This document shows, piece by piece, positions 16,819 through 25,287 of a stretch of 64,000 nucleotides of DNA. The notes beneath the pieces are model-generated. The model did no database searches and had not been told where the DNA came from. It saw only the letters and a list, made by a program, of their open reading frames with translations. Each line of letters starts with the position of its first letter. Position 1 is the stretch's first letter. Location: positions 62,001 to 126,000 of the forward strand of contig NZ_JAVAMO010000014.1 of assembly GCF_030758345.1 (NCBI RefSeq), written 5' to 3'. The position numbers and the translations under genes were made by a program. This DNA is from Ruegeria discodermiae (GTDB lineage: Bacteria > Pseudomonadota > Alphaproteobacteria > Rhodobacterales > Rhodobacteraceae).

Positions 16819-17769
16819 ATGCTTGAGTACGAATTCGATACGTTGGATGAGTTGGACGACTTCGACGAATTTCAGGACTCCGACCTCTGGTTGGGCGATT
16901 ACCAGGCACCTCCGCCCGCCCCGGCCCCAAGCCCCAACCTGGTGCCGGTCGCAAATACGCGCAGCGTTCCATACCGCTGGGTTTGCAAGATTCTCGTGAA
17001 ATACCCGCGCAGCGACCTGAATTTTCCGGTGGCCGGCTCGCCGATCAGAGGCGAGTGGCTGGCCGGCACCGGCGTGCTGATTTCCTCACGCCATATTCTG
17101 ACCGCCGGACACAATGTCCGCGCGGTAAAGGGCAGCAAACGCTACAAGCCGACCGAAATTCACATCGTCCCGGCCCAGGTGCCTGCGGGCGATCTGGCTG
17201 CCAGCGCTCCTTTCGGGGTCTGGCGCTCGTCAGCGAAACAAACCCATGTACCGGCAGGACTTTTCGATTCCAACCGCGACAAGGCCCGGTTGTTCGACTA
17301 TGCGTTGATCCGGGTCAGTCGCAAGAATTTCAAGAGCCTGGGAAAAATCCGCATTCCCGGCAAGAAGGAGAAATTCGGCTGGTTCGGGTCGAATGCTGGA
17401 GATTCAGTCAAGAAGTTCACCAATCTCTTTGGCGATACGATCGCTCATCGGAACGTCAACGTCGCCGGATTTCCGAAGATGGCTGGCGGCGTTCGCCAGA
17501 TGCGACGGGGCTTCAACCTTATTGACGCGGTGCGACCCCCCTTGGGCCCGGGTGGAGCGCGCGCGCCGCTTCTGCGCTATCGCATCAGCGCGCAATCCGG
17601 GCTGAGCGGCGCGCCCATCTGGCTCAAGGAATCCAACGGCAAGAGGAAGCTTATCGCCATTCACAGCGGGCGGGTGGGAGGTAACTCCTTCGGGCTTCTG
17701 ATACGCTCAACGGTCCTGAGTTTCCTCGCCCAGCACGGTGTTCCCGCTGATGAGCTGCGCGTGACCTGA
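16819..17769 (+). CDS. V8-like serine protease with acidic leader
   Basis: A 316-residue trypsin-fold protease resembling V8/glutamyl endopeptidases. The catalytic triad is readable: His98 in HILTAGHNV, Asp160 in LFDYALIRV, and Ser263 in SGLSGAPIW, with IHSGR downstream. The N-terminus is not a signal peptide. It is an acidic, aromatic leader (MLEYEFDTLDELDDFDEFQD) joined by a Pro-rich linker (residues 30-43) to the protease domain. This leader resembles that of the divergently encoded 281-residue protein. ATG 16819 has a GGAG box upstream. Being leader-linked and Sec-less, it may be exported by a special route or activated by removal of the leader; both are inference. Confidence 0.85.
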   Translation: MLEYEFDTLDELDDFDEFQDSDLWLGDYQAPPPAPAPSPNLVPVANTRSVPYRWVCKILVKYPRSDLNFPVAGSPIRGEWLAGTGVLISSRHILTAGHNVRAVKGSKRYKPTEIHIVPAQVPAGDLAASAPFGVWRSSAKQTHVPAGLFDSNRDKARLFDYALIRVSRKNFKSLGKIRIPGKKEKFGWFGSNAGDSVKKFTNLFGDTIAHRNVNVAGFPKMAGGVRQMRRGFNLIDAVRPPLGPGGARAPLLRYRISAQSGLSGAPIWLKESNGKRKLIAIHSGRVGGNSFGLLIRSTVLSFLAQHGVPADELRVT

Positions 17770-17900
17770 ATCCGCAAAATGATAAGAATTGAGGACTTTC
17801 ATCGGCGGTGCCAAAGGTCGAACAAATGCCAACTGGAACGCATCTCAATAGCTCGATCACGCGATCGGTTTCCCAATCAAGAGAAGCCATCTGATTTCAC

Positions 17901-18126
17901 TTATTTTTCCTCAAAGACTACTGATAATGTTAAGGAATGATGGGCCGGATTGAAGTTATCAATTGTATAGCCCAGTGCACTGTGTGGTCGTTTGGTGTTG
18001 TAGTGCTTCCTCCATTCTTCGATGATGATCTTCGCTTCTCTGAACGAGTAGAAGATTTCCCCGTTCAACAGTTCGTCGACTTGCTTCAGCTAGTTGCGGT
18101 GGAGAGAGGCTTTGTAGGATTTTGCC
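17901..18126 (-). pseudogene. IS3-family transposase, C-terminal remnant
   Basis: Reading leftward, ELLNGEIFYSFREAKIIIEE, then WRKHYNTKRPHSALGY, is the hallmark C-terminus of IS3-family (OrfB, IS407-like) integrase-type transposases. It ends with stop TAA at 17901-17903. Upstream the frame is broken by a stop (HRN-stop-LKQVDELLN), and the rest of the DDE domain is gone. Confidence 0.85.
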
Positions 18127-18243
18127 ATTTTGCGAGCTCAACAGATTGACGGAACTCGCAAACACAGGGTTCGAGCTGGCTTGGGGCAGAAACAGGCCCG
18201 CCTGCCCCATCACCTCTACTCCCATGACCGGTTCCAGGTTGAA

Positions 18244-19614
18244 CTACGCTTGAAGCGGTTCGAACTGGCAGGTGAAATGGCGCATAAGCCTGGGTTGGCG
18301 CGTAATACGGAAACCACTCAAATTGTCCTTTATCCGCGCGAGTTCCTCAAACACCTCAATCAGATAGTCCGCGTGGCTTTGGGTATATGTCCGGCGCGGA
18401 ATCGCGAGACGCACAAGGTCCATAGCTGCGGCGGTTTCCCTGCCGTCGGGATGGATGCCGAACATCACCGTTCCGATTTCGCATCCGCGAATGCCACCAA
18501 GCTCATAAAGGGCAACGGCAAGCGTCTGCCCAGGGTACTCCAGCGGCGGGATATGGGGCAACCAGGATCGGGCGTCAACAAAGACCGCATGCCCGCCAGC
18601 CGGCTTCACAACCGGCACCCCTAATGCATCCAGCCGTTCGATGATGTATTCGTTGGTGCGGATCCGATACCGCAAATAGTCCTCTTCCACGATTTCTGCC
18701 AGCCCCTGGGCAACCGCCTCCAGGTCGCGCCCCGATAGGCCACCATAGGTGGGAAAGCCCTCGGTTCGGATAAGATGATTGCGGGCCTGTTCCGCCAAGT
18801 CGTTATCATTCAGAGCAAGCCAGCCGCCGATATTGCCAAAGGCGTCCTTCTTGGCGCTCATGGTCATCCCATCCGCCACAGCAAAGCAGTCACGTACGAT
18901 GTCTGGAATGGCGCGCGCACCTTGTCCCTCTTCACGCTGCTTGATGAACCAGGCGTTTTCTGCAAAGCGGCAGCCGTCGATGATAAAGGGCTTGCCAAAC
19001 TTACGTGCAAGCGCTGCGGTGGCTTGAATATTGGCGAGGCTGACCGGTTGACCTCCGCCCGCGTTGTTGGTGATCGTAGTCATGACGCATGGCACGCTGT
19101 CGCCATTTTCCAGCAGATAAGCCTCCAGAAGAGCCAAATCCATGTTGCCCTTGAAAGGATGCGCGCTTTGCGGGTCTTTTCCTTCAGCGATCACCAGATC
19201 ATGGCCCTCAGCACCAGACGCCTCGATATTGCCACGGGTTGTATCGAAATGGGTATTGCTGGGTATCTTCTGACCCTCCCCACCAAAGATTGAAAACAGG
19301 ATAGCTTCGGCGGCGCGCCCCTGATGTGTTGGGATGACATGACGGAACGGCATCAGCCTTTTGACGGCCTTCTGAAACCGGTAAAAGGACGGCGATCCGG
19401 CGTAGCTTTCGTCACCGCGCATCGTGGCAGCCCATTGCGCCGCGCTCATCGCGCCTGTGCCGCTGTCGGTCAGCAGGTCGATCAGAACGTCGTCGGAATG
19501 CAGCCCGAACAGGTTGTAATGGGCATCACGTATGAGCTTTTTGCGCTCATCACGTGTAGTGACCCGAATTGGCTCGACCGATTTGATGCGAAAAGGTTCA
19601 AATATTGTCTTCAT
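18244..19614 (-). CDS. tnaA: Tryptophanase (tryptophan indole-lyase family)
   Basis: A 456-residue PLP-dependent beta-eliminating lyase. The start is ATG 19614 (MKTIFEPFRIKSVEPIRVTT), with AGGAG just upstream. The sequence follows E. coli TnaA block by block: LIDLLTDSGTGAMS, MRGDESYAGS, IPTHQGRAAE, FDTTRGN, ITNNAGGGQPVSLAN, MSAKKDAFGNIGG (PLP lysine), EGFPTYGGLSGRDLE, AGGHAVFVDA, and LMRHFTCQF at the C-terminus. It converts tryptophan to indole, pyruvate and ammonia. The close paralogue tyrosine phenol-lyase is the main alternative. No tnaC-like leader was recognised upstream. Confidence 0.9.
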   Translation of the reverse strand: MKTIFEPFRIKSVEPIRVTTRDERKKLIRDAHYNLFGLHSDDVLIDLLTDSGTGAMSAAQWAATMRGDESYAGSPSFYRFQKAVKRLMPFRHVIPTHQGRAAEAILFSIFGGEGQKIPSNTHFDTTRGNIEASGAEGHDLVIAEGKDPQSAHPFKGNMDLALLEAYLLENGDSVPCVMTTITNNAGGGQPVSLANIQATAALARKFGKPFIIDGCRFAENAWFIKQREEGQGARAIPDIVRDCFAVADGMTMSAKKDAFGNIGGWLALNDNDLAEQARNHLIRTEGFPTYGGLSGRDLEAVAQGLAEIVEEDYLRYRIRTNEYIIERLDALGVPVVKPAGGHAVFVDARSWLPHIPPLEYPGQTLAVALYELGGIRGCEIGTVMFGIHPDGRETAAAMDLVRLAIPRRTYTQSHADYLIEVFEELARIKDNLSGFRITRQPRLMRHFTCQFEPLQA

Positions 19615-19949
19615 ATCAGGGCTCCTGAATTCGGCCCCAAGACATCGTGGCAACACATACACGAAAGGGCCGAAGCGCCGCGGTTGTCCTCAGCCGGACC
19701 GCGCTCAGCGCCCAATCTGTTGCGAAAGCAAACTTACCCGCCCAGCAAACCATGTCAATTCACCGTGGGTCAGCCTTGTTCTAGCTGGTTCTGTTGGTTT
19801 TTTGGGTTCCGTCGATTATCTGGATTGAGATGCGCCCCCTCGCAGGCTGGATTTCGGGATGTGTCGCAAACTTTGTTCTGTTTCAGAGCGATTACTGTGA
19901 GTGGCTAGAGTTGTCCAGCGAGGTCTGCGATAGAACCGCAACAGATCCT
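19615..19949. mobile_element. Intergenic region with IS6 end fragment
   Basis: Between tryptophanase and rhodanese there is no credible gene. GGATGTGTCGCAAAC (19857-19871) is an IS6 terminal repeat. Bases on to about 19926 (ending gttgtccagcgaggtctgc) resemble the transposase-3' side of the other copies, but are strongly degraded. The first part (19615-19856) holds nothing I recognise beyond the tryptophanase ribosome-binding site. Confidence 0.6.
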
Positions 19950-20408
19950 TTAATCCTGTTTCCAAGGCAATCCTGCCTTCTTCCATCCATTGACAAGACC
20001 ACGATGACCTTGTGCATTCATTTCGCCTTCCATGCCAAACGCAACATTGGTGCAATGCACACTCACGCCACGCGCCTGCATCTGGCGCGAAAATTCATCT
20101 GCGGCGGAAATGGCCCGGGGACCGGCCCGGCACAGGAAAAATAAACGAGCTGGCATCTCGTCACCCAAGTCATCCAGTAGATCGGACAGAAAGCCAAGAT
20201 TTTGGGTCATACGTGGCCAGATATGCCATTCGACGCACAATAAGCGACGATCAATAGAAGAAAGATCAGGGCGACCCACAAAATGCCATTCCGGATGCGT
20301 TCGAACGTCTACCATAACGGCATCTGGTATTGCTTTTAGTGCGTCCCAAACCTCGAGAGGGTGCAATTCATCAACAACAGTGTGGCTATTTACTTGTGTA
20401 TATTCCAT
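19950..20408 (-). CDS. Rhodanese-like sulfurtransferase
   Basis: A 152-residue single-domain rhodanese. ALKAIPDAVMVDVRTHPEWHFVGRPDL is the CH2A-like region around VDVRT, and FFLCRAGPRA contains the active-site Cys in the CRAGxR persulfide loop. It has no signal peptide. It probably transfers sulfane sulfur to an unknown acceptor. It reads in the same direction as tryptophanase but is separated from it by an IS6 scar, so a functional link is doubtful. Confidence 0.88.
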   Translation of the reverse strand: MEYTQVNSHTVVDELHPLEVWDALKAIPDAVMVDVRTHPEWHFVGRPDLSSIDRRLLCVEWHIWPRMTQNLGFLSDLLDDLGDEMPARLFFLCRAGPRAISAADEFSRQMQARGVSVHCTNVAFGMEGEMNAQGHRGLVNGWKKAGLPWKQD

Positions 20409-20818
20409 CGCATACTTCCTCTCGCGGATACTAATGAAGCTAGGAAAAAGATCTCGGCCTCACAGTAATTGAAACCAAACTAAACAGAACGGTGAGCAAT
20501 TGTGTTCCTGAGTTGTTTGGGAGAGTAATTGAACAGTTAGGAGCGTTGTTGCACAACTCCCGGTTTCGTTGGCTAAACCTTCTGTTCGTGATGTTGAGAC
20601 AGCTTTCCCATTATGAAGCCTACGACCATAGTCGGCGAGTGCCGCGCGATCGTAGTTCAGGTAGACCTAGATGGAGTGGATACCCCCGCTCCAATGCATT
20701 GCAATGTGCCAGAATGATGATGTACCGCTGCGCGACGAGGACGGTACCCACTCCATCTAGGTCGGGCGCCGCCAGGATTTAGTCCGACGGCGCTGGACCT
20801 GCGTCGATGTTGCCCCTT
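20409..20818. other. Gene-free interval with a 21-bp inverted repeat
   Basis: No convincing gene is present in these 410 bases. GAGCGTTGTTGCACAAC (20540-20556) resembles the outer end of an IS5-type element. The inverted repeat at 20664-20763 is listed separately. The interval separates the rhodanese start from the 3' end of the sugar ABC operon. Confidence 0.5.
20664..20763. repeat. 21-nt inverted repeat pair with 58-nt core
   Basis: GACCTAGATGGAGTGGATACC (20664-20684, quoted here as arm 1) pairs with the complement at 20743-20763 with a single mismatch. The unit is 100 bases long, has no coding capacity and sits in a gene-free interval. It could be a miniature inverted-repeat element, IS ends, or a strong RNA hairpin at the 3' side of the ABC operon. 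Confidence 0.7.
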
Positions 20819-21607
20819 TTACGCGGCGCGTGCTTCAGCGGGTGGCTCTTTTGCACCCGTCATAAACGCCACTGCATCTGACATTGTGTAGTCTTTCGGA
20901 TCAATGGTGCACAATCGCTTGCCCAATCTGTGGACATGGATGCGGTCGGCAACTTCGAACACATGCGGCATGTTGTGACTGATCAGGATGATTGGAATGC
21001 CGCGAGCCCTGACATCCTGGATCAGTTCCAGCACACGTCGGCTTTCTTTGACGCCCAAGGCTGCCGTGGGTTCATCCATAATGATGAACTTCGAGGCAAA
21101 GGCCGCCGCTCTGGCCACAGCTACACCCTGACGCTGGCCGCCCGAAAGCGTCTCTACCGCCTGGTTGATCGACTGCACCGTCATGAGGCCGAGCTCGGTC
21201 AGCTTGTCGCGGGCAAACTTTTCCATCGCGGGGCGGTCGAGTTGGCGCAAGTATTTGCCCATGAAACCAGCTTTCCGGATTTCGCGGCCCATGAACATGT
21301 TGTCGGCGATCGATAGCGCCGGGGACATGGCGAGTTGCTGGTAGACGATTTCGATCCCCATATTCCGCGCGTCGATCGGTGAGGTGAAGTTGACCGGTTT
21401 GCCTTCGATCAGAATTTCGCCTTCATCCGGAATAGTGGCGCCACAGATCGCCTTAACGATCGAGGATTTTCCGGCGCCATTGTCTCCGATGACGGCCAGT
21501 ATCTCACCCTGGCGCAACTCGAAATCGGAATGGTCGATCGCGGTGACGTGGCCATAGCGCTTCACGATCCCGCGTCCCTGTACAACAGGTGTCGATGTGT
21601 CAGTCAT
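20819..21607 (-). CDS. frcA: Sugar ABC transporter ATP-binding protein (FrcA-like)
   Basis: A 262-residue single-domain ABC ATPase. Walker A is GDNGAGKSS, the Q-loop region is IVYQQLAMSP, the signature is LSGGQRQGVAVAR, Walker B is FIIMDEPTAALG, and the switch His is in LISHNM. The short single-NBD form fits FrcA rather than the double-NBD RbsA/XylG ATPases. ATG 21607 overlaps the TAA of the permease gene by one base (TAATG), which indicates translational coupling. It energises the importer formed with the next two genes. The substrate is likely fructose, ribose, mannose or a related sugar. Confidence 0.88.
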   Translation of the reverse strand: MTDTSTPVVQGRGIVKRYGHVTAIDHSDFELRQGEILAVIGDNGAGKSSIVKAICGATIPDEGEILIEGKPVNFTSPIDARNMGIEIVYQQLAMSPALSIADNMFMGREIRKAGFMGKYLRQLDRPAMEKFARDKLTELGLMTVQSINQAVETLSGGQRQGVAVARAAAFASKFIIMDEPTAALGVKESRRVLELIQDVRARGIPIILISHNMPHVFEVADRIHVHRLGKRLCTIDPKDYTMSDAVAFMTGAKEPPAEARAA

Positions 21608-22677
21608 TATGCTGATACCTTTCTGATCCATTGGTCAACCGCGACAGCGGCAATGATGAGAAGTCCGATGAGGAGGAAGGTCCACTGCGCATCGGCCCCC
21701 ATGAGCCTTAATCCCAAGGTGAACACACCGACGATCAACGCTCCAAAGAGCGACCCCAGAATCGATCCTCGCCCGCCAAAGAGCGAAATACCTCCGATCA
21801 CAACAGCCGTGATACTCTCGATATTGGCCAATTGACCTGAAGTCGGGGACACCGAGCCAATGCGCCCGATCAGAGCCCAGCCCGCAAACGCGCAGATGAG
21901 GCCTGAGAGCATGTATACAGACATCAGCGTTTTGTGGACGTTCACACCCGATAGCTCTGCAGCTTCAGGATCGTCGCCCACGGCATAAACATGTCGTCCC
22001 CACGCGGTGTGTTTGAGCGCATAGGCGAGCACAGCCACCAGAACCAGCATGAACACGACGCCAACAGTCAGAACCGCGCCTCCAACGCTGAACTTCGTCC
22101 CAAAGAACTGCAGGAACGCGGCACTTTCCTCGATTTCCTGGCTCCGGATGGTCTCGTTCGCGGAGTAAAGAAAATTGGTTGCAAGAACGATTTGCCACAT
22201 GCCCAACGTCACGATGAACGGCGGGAGCTTCACCCGGCTAACGAGCCAACCGTTCAGTGCGCCAATAGCCGTACCAACCGCTAAACCGCAGAAAACCGCG
22301 ATCGGTGTCGGGACGCCATAGCGGAACGTGAACTGTCCCATGATAACTGACGAGAAGACCATGATCGCCCCAACACTGAGGTCAATGCCCGCCGTCAGGA
22401 TAACAAGGCTCTGTGCGGCGGCGACTATGCCTACGATCTGGACCTGCTGCAGGATCAGTGTCATCGCAAAGGGCGAAAAGAACTTCGATCCCAGCAGGAG
22501 TCCGAAAACTATGATCGCCGCAACAAGTACGATGAGCGGTACAAACGATGGATTGACATGTAAGACATGCTGGATCTGGCCCACAAGACCACGTCTGTGG
22601 TCTTCAAATTCAGCTACCGTCTCCGTCCGGGCTGCGGCAGCTTCAAAATCCTGGGCACTTTTGTTTGTGTCAGACAT
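21607..22677 (-). CDS. frcC: Sugar ABC transporter permease (FrcC-like)
   Basis: A 356-residue membrane protein of the BPD_transp_2 (RbsC/FrcC) family with roughly ten hydrophobic helices. Family motifs include LTAGIDLSVGAIM, and VIGGISLFGGRGSILGSLFGALIVG near the end. ATG 22677 follows AGGAGTA-type purines. It forms the transmembrane pore of the importer. It is separated from the binding-protein gene by 117 bases that contain a GC hairpin, a common way to keep binding protein in excess. Confidence 0.9.
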   Translation of the reverse strand: MSDTNKSAQDFEAAAARTETVAEFEDHRRGLVGQIQHVLHVNPSFVPLIVLVAAIIVFGLLLGSKFFSPFAMTLILQQVQIVGIVAAAQSLVILTAGIDLSVGAIMVFSSVIMGQFTFRYGVPTPIAVFCGLAVGTAIGALNGWLVSRVKLPPFIVTLGMWQIVLATNFLYSANETIRSQEIEESAAFLQFFGTKFSVGGAVLTVGVVFMLVLVAVLAYALKHTAWGRHVYAVGDDPEAAELSGVNVHKTLMSVYMLSGLICAFAGWALIGRIGSVSPTSGQLANIESITAVVIGGISLFGGRGSILGSLFGALIVGVFTLGLRLMGADAQWTFLLIGLLIIAAVAVDQWIRKVSA

Positions 22678-22754
22678 TACTCCTCCTTTCGCGACGGATG
22701 GACTCCAGATCGCGTGGTAGGTTTCAAAAGCATTTATTTGACTTGAAGGATCTG

Positions 22755-22778
22755 GGAAGGCACAAACACGCGCCTTCC
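22755..22778 (-). promoter_or_regulatory. Intercistronic hairpin after the binding-protein gene
   Basis: GGAAGGC (22755-22761) and GCCTTCC (22772-22778) form a 7-bp GC-rich stem with a 10-base loop, 16 bases after the frcB-like stop. No U-run follows in the transcript, so it is more likely an mRNA-stabilising or attenuating stem than a full terminator. Confidence 0.55.
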
Positions 22779-22794
22779 GCTTATCCTGAGGGTG

Positions 22795-23814
22795 TTAGCC
22801 CCAACAGAGCTCAAGACCTCTTGCGACAGAGATCGATTCAAGCCCATCGACTGGCTGATCTGTAATCAAGGCAACACCAGTGTCAAAGAAGTCTTTGCCC
22901 GGCGTGTTTTCAGGTTTCACACCCTCATCGGCCCACTTCTTTACTGCTTCAACACCCAATGAGGCCATGAGTAGCGGATATTGCTGGCTGGTCGCCCCTA
23001 TCACACCCTCTTCGACATTCTGAACCCCGGGACAACCACCATCCACGGACACGATCAATACATCGTTTTCGCGTCCGATCGCCTTTAACGCTTCATACGC
23101 GCCTGCAGCAGCGGGCTCGTTTATTGTATGGACGACGTTGATGGTCGGATCTTTGGCGAGGAGGTTCTCCATTGCACGGCGTCCGCCTTCTTCATTGCCA
23201 TCAGTTACGTCGCTGCCCACAAGACGGGAGTCCGACTCGTCACCGATGACGTTTGGATCATTAAGATCGATACCGAAGCCGTCCAAGAATCCCTGGTTTC
23301 GAAGAACATCAACTGTCGGCTGGCTTACATTGAGATCGAGCGTAGCGATTTTTGCATCAGCAGCCGCGTCGCCCAGCGTAGCTTTCGCCCACTGCCCAAT
23401 CAGAAGGCCAGCCAGATAGTTGTCGGTGGCAAAGGTTGCGTCTGCCGCATCCGTCGGACTCAAAGGTGTGTCGAGAGCAATGACGAGGATACCGGCATCA
23501 CGCGCCTGTTGAACAGCCGGAACAATCGACCCGGTGTCCGAGGCGGTCAGCAGGATGCCCTTTGCGCCATCCAGAATACAGGTTTCGATAGCTTGAACCT
23601 GTGTCTCGTGGTCGCCATCGACTTTTCCGGCGAAGGCTTTGAGGGACATACCTAGCTCTTCAGCTTTCGCGCTGGCACCCTCCTTCATTTTTACAAAGAA
23701 GGGATTGGTGTCAGTCTTCGTGATCAGGCAGACGGTCTCACCAGCAGCGTGAGCACACGATGCGGCAACGGCAAGAGCCACTGCAGATGCACTTAGAGTT
23801 AAGAGACTTTTCAT
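22795..23814 (-). CDS. frcB: Sugar ABC transporter substrate-binding protein (FrcB-like)
   Basis: A 339-residue periplasmic binding protein. ATG 23814 is chosen because GGGAGG precedes it and it opens a good signal peptide ([20 protein letters not shown], ending AHA-AG). The mature protein begins [14 protein letters not shown], the classic start of the RbsB/FrcB fold. It continues with [30 protein letters not shown] and [10 protein letters not shown]. It delivers sugar to the adjacent permease and ATPase. It is first gene of the operon and is transcribed away from the ROK regulator. Confidence 0.9.
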   Translation of the reverse strand: MKSLLTLSASAVALAVAASCAHAAGETVCLITKTDTNPFFVKMKEGASAKAEELGMSLKAFAGKVDGDHETQVQAIETCILDGAKGILLTASDTGSIVPAVQQARDAGILVIALDTPLSPTDAADATFATDNYLAGLLIGQWAKATLGDAAADAKIATLDLNVSQPTVDVLRNQGFLDGFGIDLNDPNVIGDESDSRLVGSDVTDGNEEGGRRAMENLLAKDPTINVVHTINEPAAAGAYEALKAIGRENDVLIVSVDGGCPGVQNVEEGVIGATSQQYPLLMASLGVEAVKKWADEGVKPENTPGKDFFDTGVALITDQPVDGLESISVARGLELCWG

Positions 23815-23922
23815 TGTTTCCTCCCGTTTGATTGCGGTCGAGGCAGGCCTATCCCGCCCCAGGCCTACACGTGTCGAGCGCGGTAGGTCGCCCTCAAGAA
23901 AGCTCATCGGGCTGATTCTGTC

Positions 23923-23951
23923 AATTAATAAATCAACTTTATTTATTAATT
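23923..23951. promoter_or_regulatory. AT-rich palindrome, probable ROK-regulator operator
   Basis: AATTAATAAA and TTTATTAATT form a perfect inverted repeat with 10-base arms and a 9-base spacer. It is centred between the binding-protein gene (ATG 23814) and the ROK regulator (ATG 24000). ROK repressors of the NagC/Mlc type bind AT-rich palindromes of this form (TTATTT-n-AAATAA). It would control both directions. Confidence 0.7.
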
Positions 23952-23999
23952 ATAAAACCAACCTTTCCAATGGGATGATTGTGAAATATTACGAAGGAT

Positions 24000-25199
24000 A
24001 TGATGAACTTGGACTTCAGAGAGCTGTCAGGCGGAGTGAACCAGAGCGGCGTGCGCGACTATAACGAGCGCCTGATCCTTACTGTGTTGCAGCGCCGCGG
24101 CCCGACACCGGGTGCGGATATCGCCCGCATCACCGGGCTGTCGCCGCAGACGGTCTCGACCATCACACGCAGGCTCGAAAAGGACAAAATTCTCAGGCGC
24201 GGACATCCAATCCGTGGAAAGGTCGGAAAACCGTCGATACCGATGGAACTGAACCCCGATGGTGTCTTTTCCATCGGATTGAAGATAGGCCGGCGAAGCG
24301 CCGAATTGCTGCTGTTGGATTTTGTAGGAGTGCCCCGCAAGCAATTGTTCACATCGTATGACTATCCGTTTCCCGATGCCGTGTTTGGGTTTCTAAGAAG
24401 CGGGTTACAGAAGCTGCTCTGCGATCAACCGATCAAGGCAAGGGAACGGGTTTGCGGGATCGGTCTGGGAACGCCCTTCGAGCTGTGGAGGTGGCATGAT
24501 CTGACCGGAGACGCGGCGGAGAAGTTTCGGTCTTGGAAAGATGTCGATATCTTGGCCGAAGTCACCGCGGTTACCGATCTCCCAGTCGTTGTCGTCAACG
24601 ACGCAACGGCAGCTTGCCATGCTGAGCAACTCTATGGACGTGGGAAGGAGTTTCGTGACTATGCATACTTCTTCATCGGTTCATTCATCGGCGGCGGCAT
24701 TGCTCTCAACGGTTCGGTCTATGAGGGCAATCAAGGAAACGCTGGCGCATTGGGTTCGATGCGGACAACGGGCCCGCTCGGAGAAAGCCATCAGTTGATC
24801 GACGTAGCCTCGCTCCACCTGCTTGAGGCACGGTTGGTTGCGGCAGATGTCGATCCGCGGGTGATGTGGCAGCGTCCTCAGGATTGGAGCTCGATAAATC
24901 GCTATGTAATGCCGTGGCTCGGGGAGACCGCCCAGGAACTTGCAAAAGCCTCGCTTTCGATCTGCTCGGTGATTGATTTCGAGGCCATTCTCATCGATGG
25001 CGCTTTTCCGACTGACATACGCGATGAGTTGGTTGCGCGGGTGAGCCGCTACCTTCTAAATCAGGACAAACGCGGGCTAATCACGCCAAGCATCCATGCC
25101 GGGAGTGTCGGCGAGAACGCCCGAAGCATAGGTGCTGCCAGCAGCCCAATCTTTAGGCAATTTCTGCTCAACACAAATGCTGGGCTGTCGATGAATTGA
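24000..25199 (+). CDS. ROK-family transcriptional regulator
   Basis: A 399-residue protein. The N-terminal winged HTH spans about residues 20-75 (RLILTVLQRRGPTPGADIAR, TGLSPQTVSTITRRLEKDKI). The ROK sugar-kinase-like domain follows, with VCGIGLGTPFE, VVNDATAACHAEQLYG and FFIGSFIGGGIALNGSVY, where the kinase GTG.GxG loop is changed. This fits a sugar-sensing repressor rather than a kinase. Its divergence from the Frc-type importer strongly suggests it regulates it (FrcR-like). Two adjacent ATGs (24000, 24003) are possible starts. A decayed IS6 element begins 89 bases downstream. Confidence 0.88.
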   Translation: MMNLDFRELSGGVNQSGVRDYNERLILTVLQRRGPTPGADIARITGLSPQTVSTITRRLEKDKILRRGHPIRGKVGKPSIPMELNPDGVFSIGLKIGRRSAELLLLDFVGVPRKQLFTSYDYPFPDAVFGFLRSGLQKLLCDQPIKARERVCGIGLGTPFELWRWHDLTGDAAEKFRSWKDVDILAEVTAVTDLPVVVVNDATAACHAEQLYGRGKEFRDYAYFFIGSFIGGGIALNGSVYEGNQGNAGALGSMRTTGPLGESHQLIDVASLHLLEARLVAADVDPRVMWQRPQDWSSINRYVMPWLGETAQELAKASLSICSVIDFEAILIDGAFPTDIRDELVARVSRYLLNQDKRGLITPSIHAGSVGENARSIGAASSPIFRQFLLNTNAGLSMN

Positions 25200-25287
25200 G
25201 CATTGGACAGCGACAGAACGACCTAGGTCCTTTTGGCGTGGTGAAGGTCTCTCCGGTTGGTTTCGGTTGGGCAGGCAAGTCCATATC

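Noticed and set aside
10137-17769. Prophage or tailocin remnant
   Set aside because: No capsid, tail, terminase, integrase or lysis genes were seen; protease plus acidic proteins alone do not support a phage origin.
18127-18243. Another IS6 end near the tryptophanase stop (gcgagctcaacagattgacgg)
   Set aside because: It resembles the IS6 gcgagctctgcaaattgacgg segment over about 20 bases only, and no terminal repeat follows, so the match may be chance.
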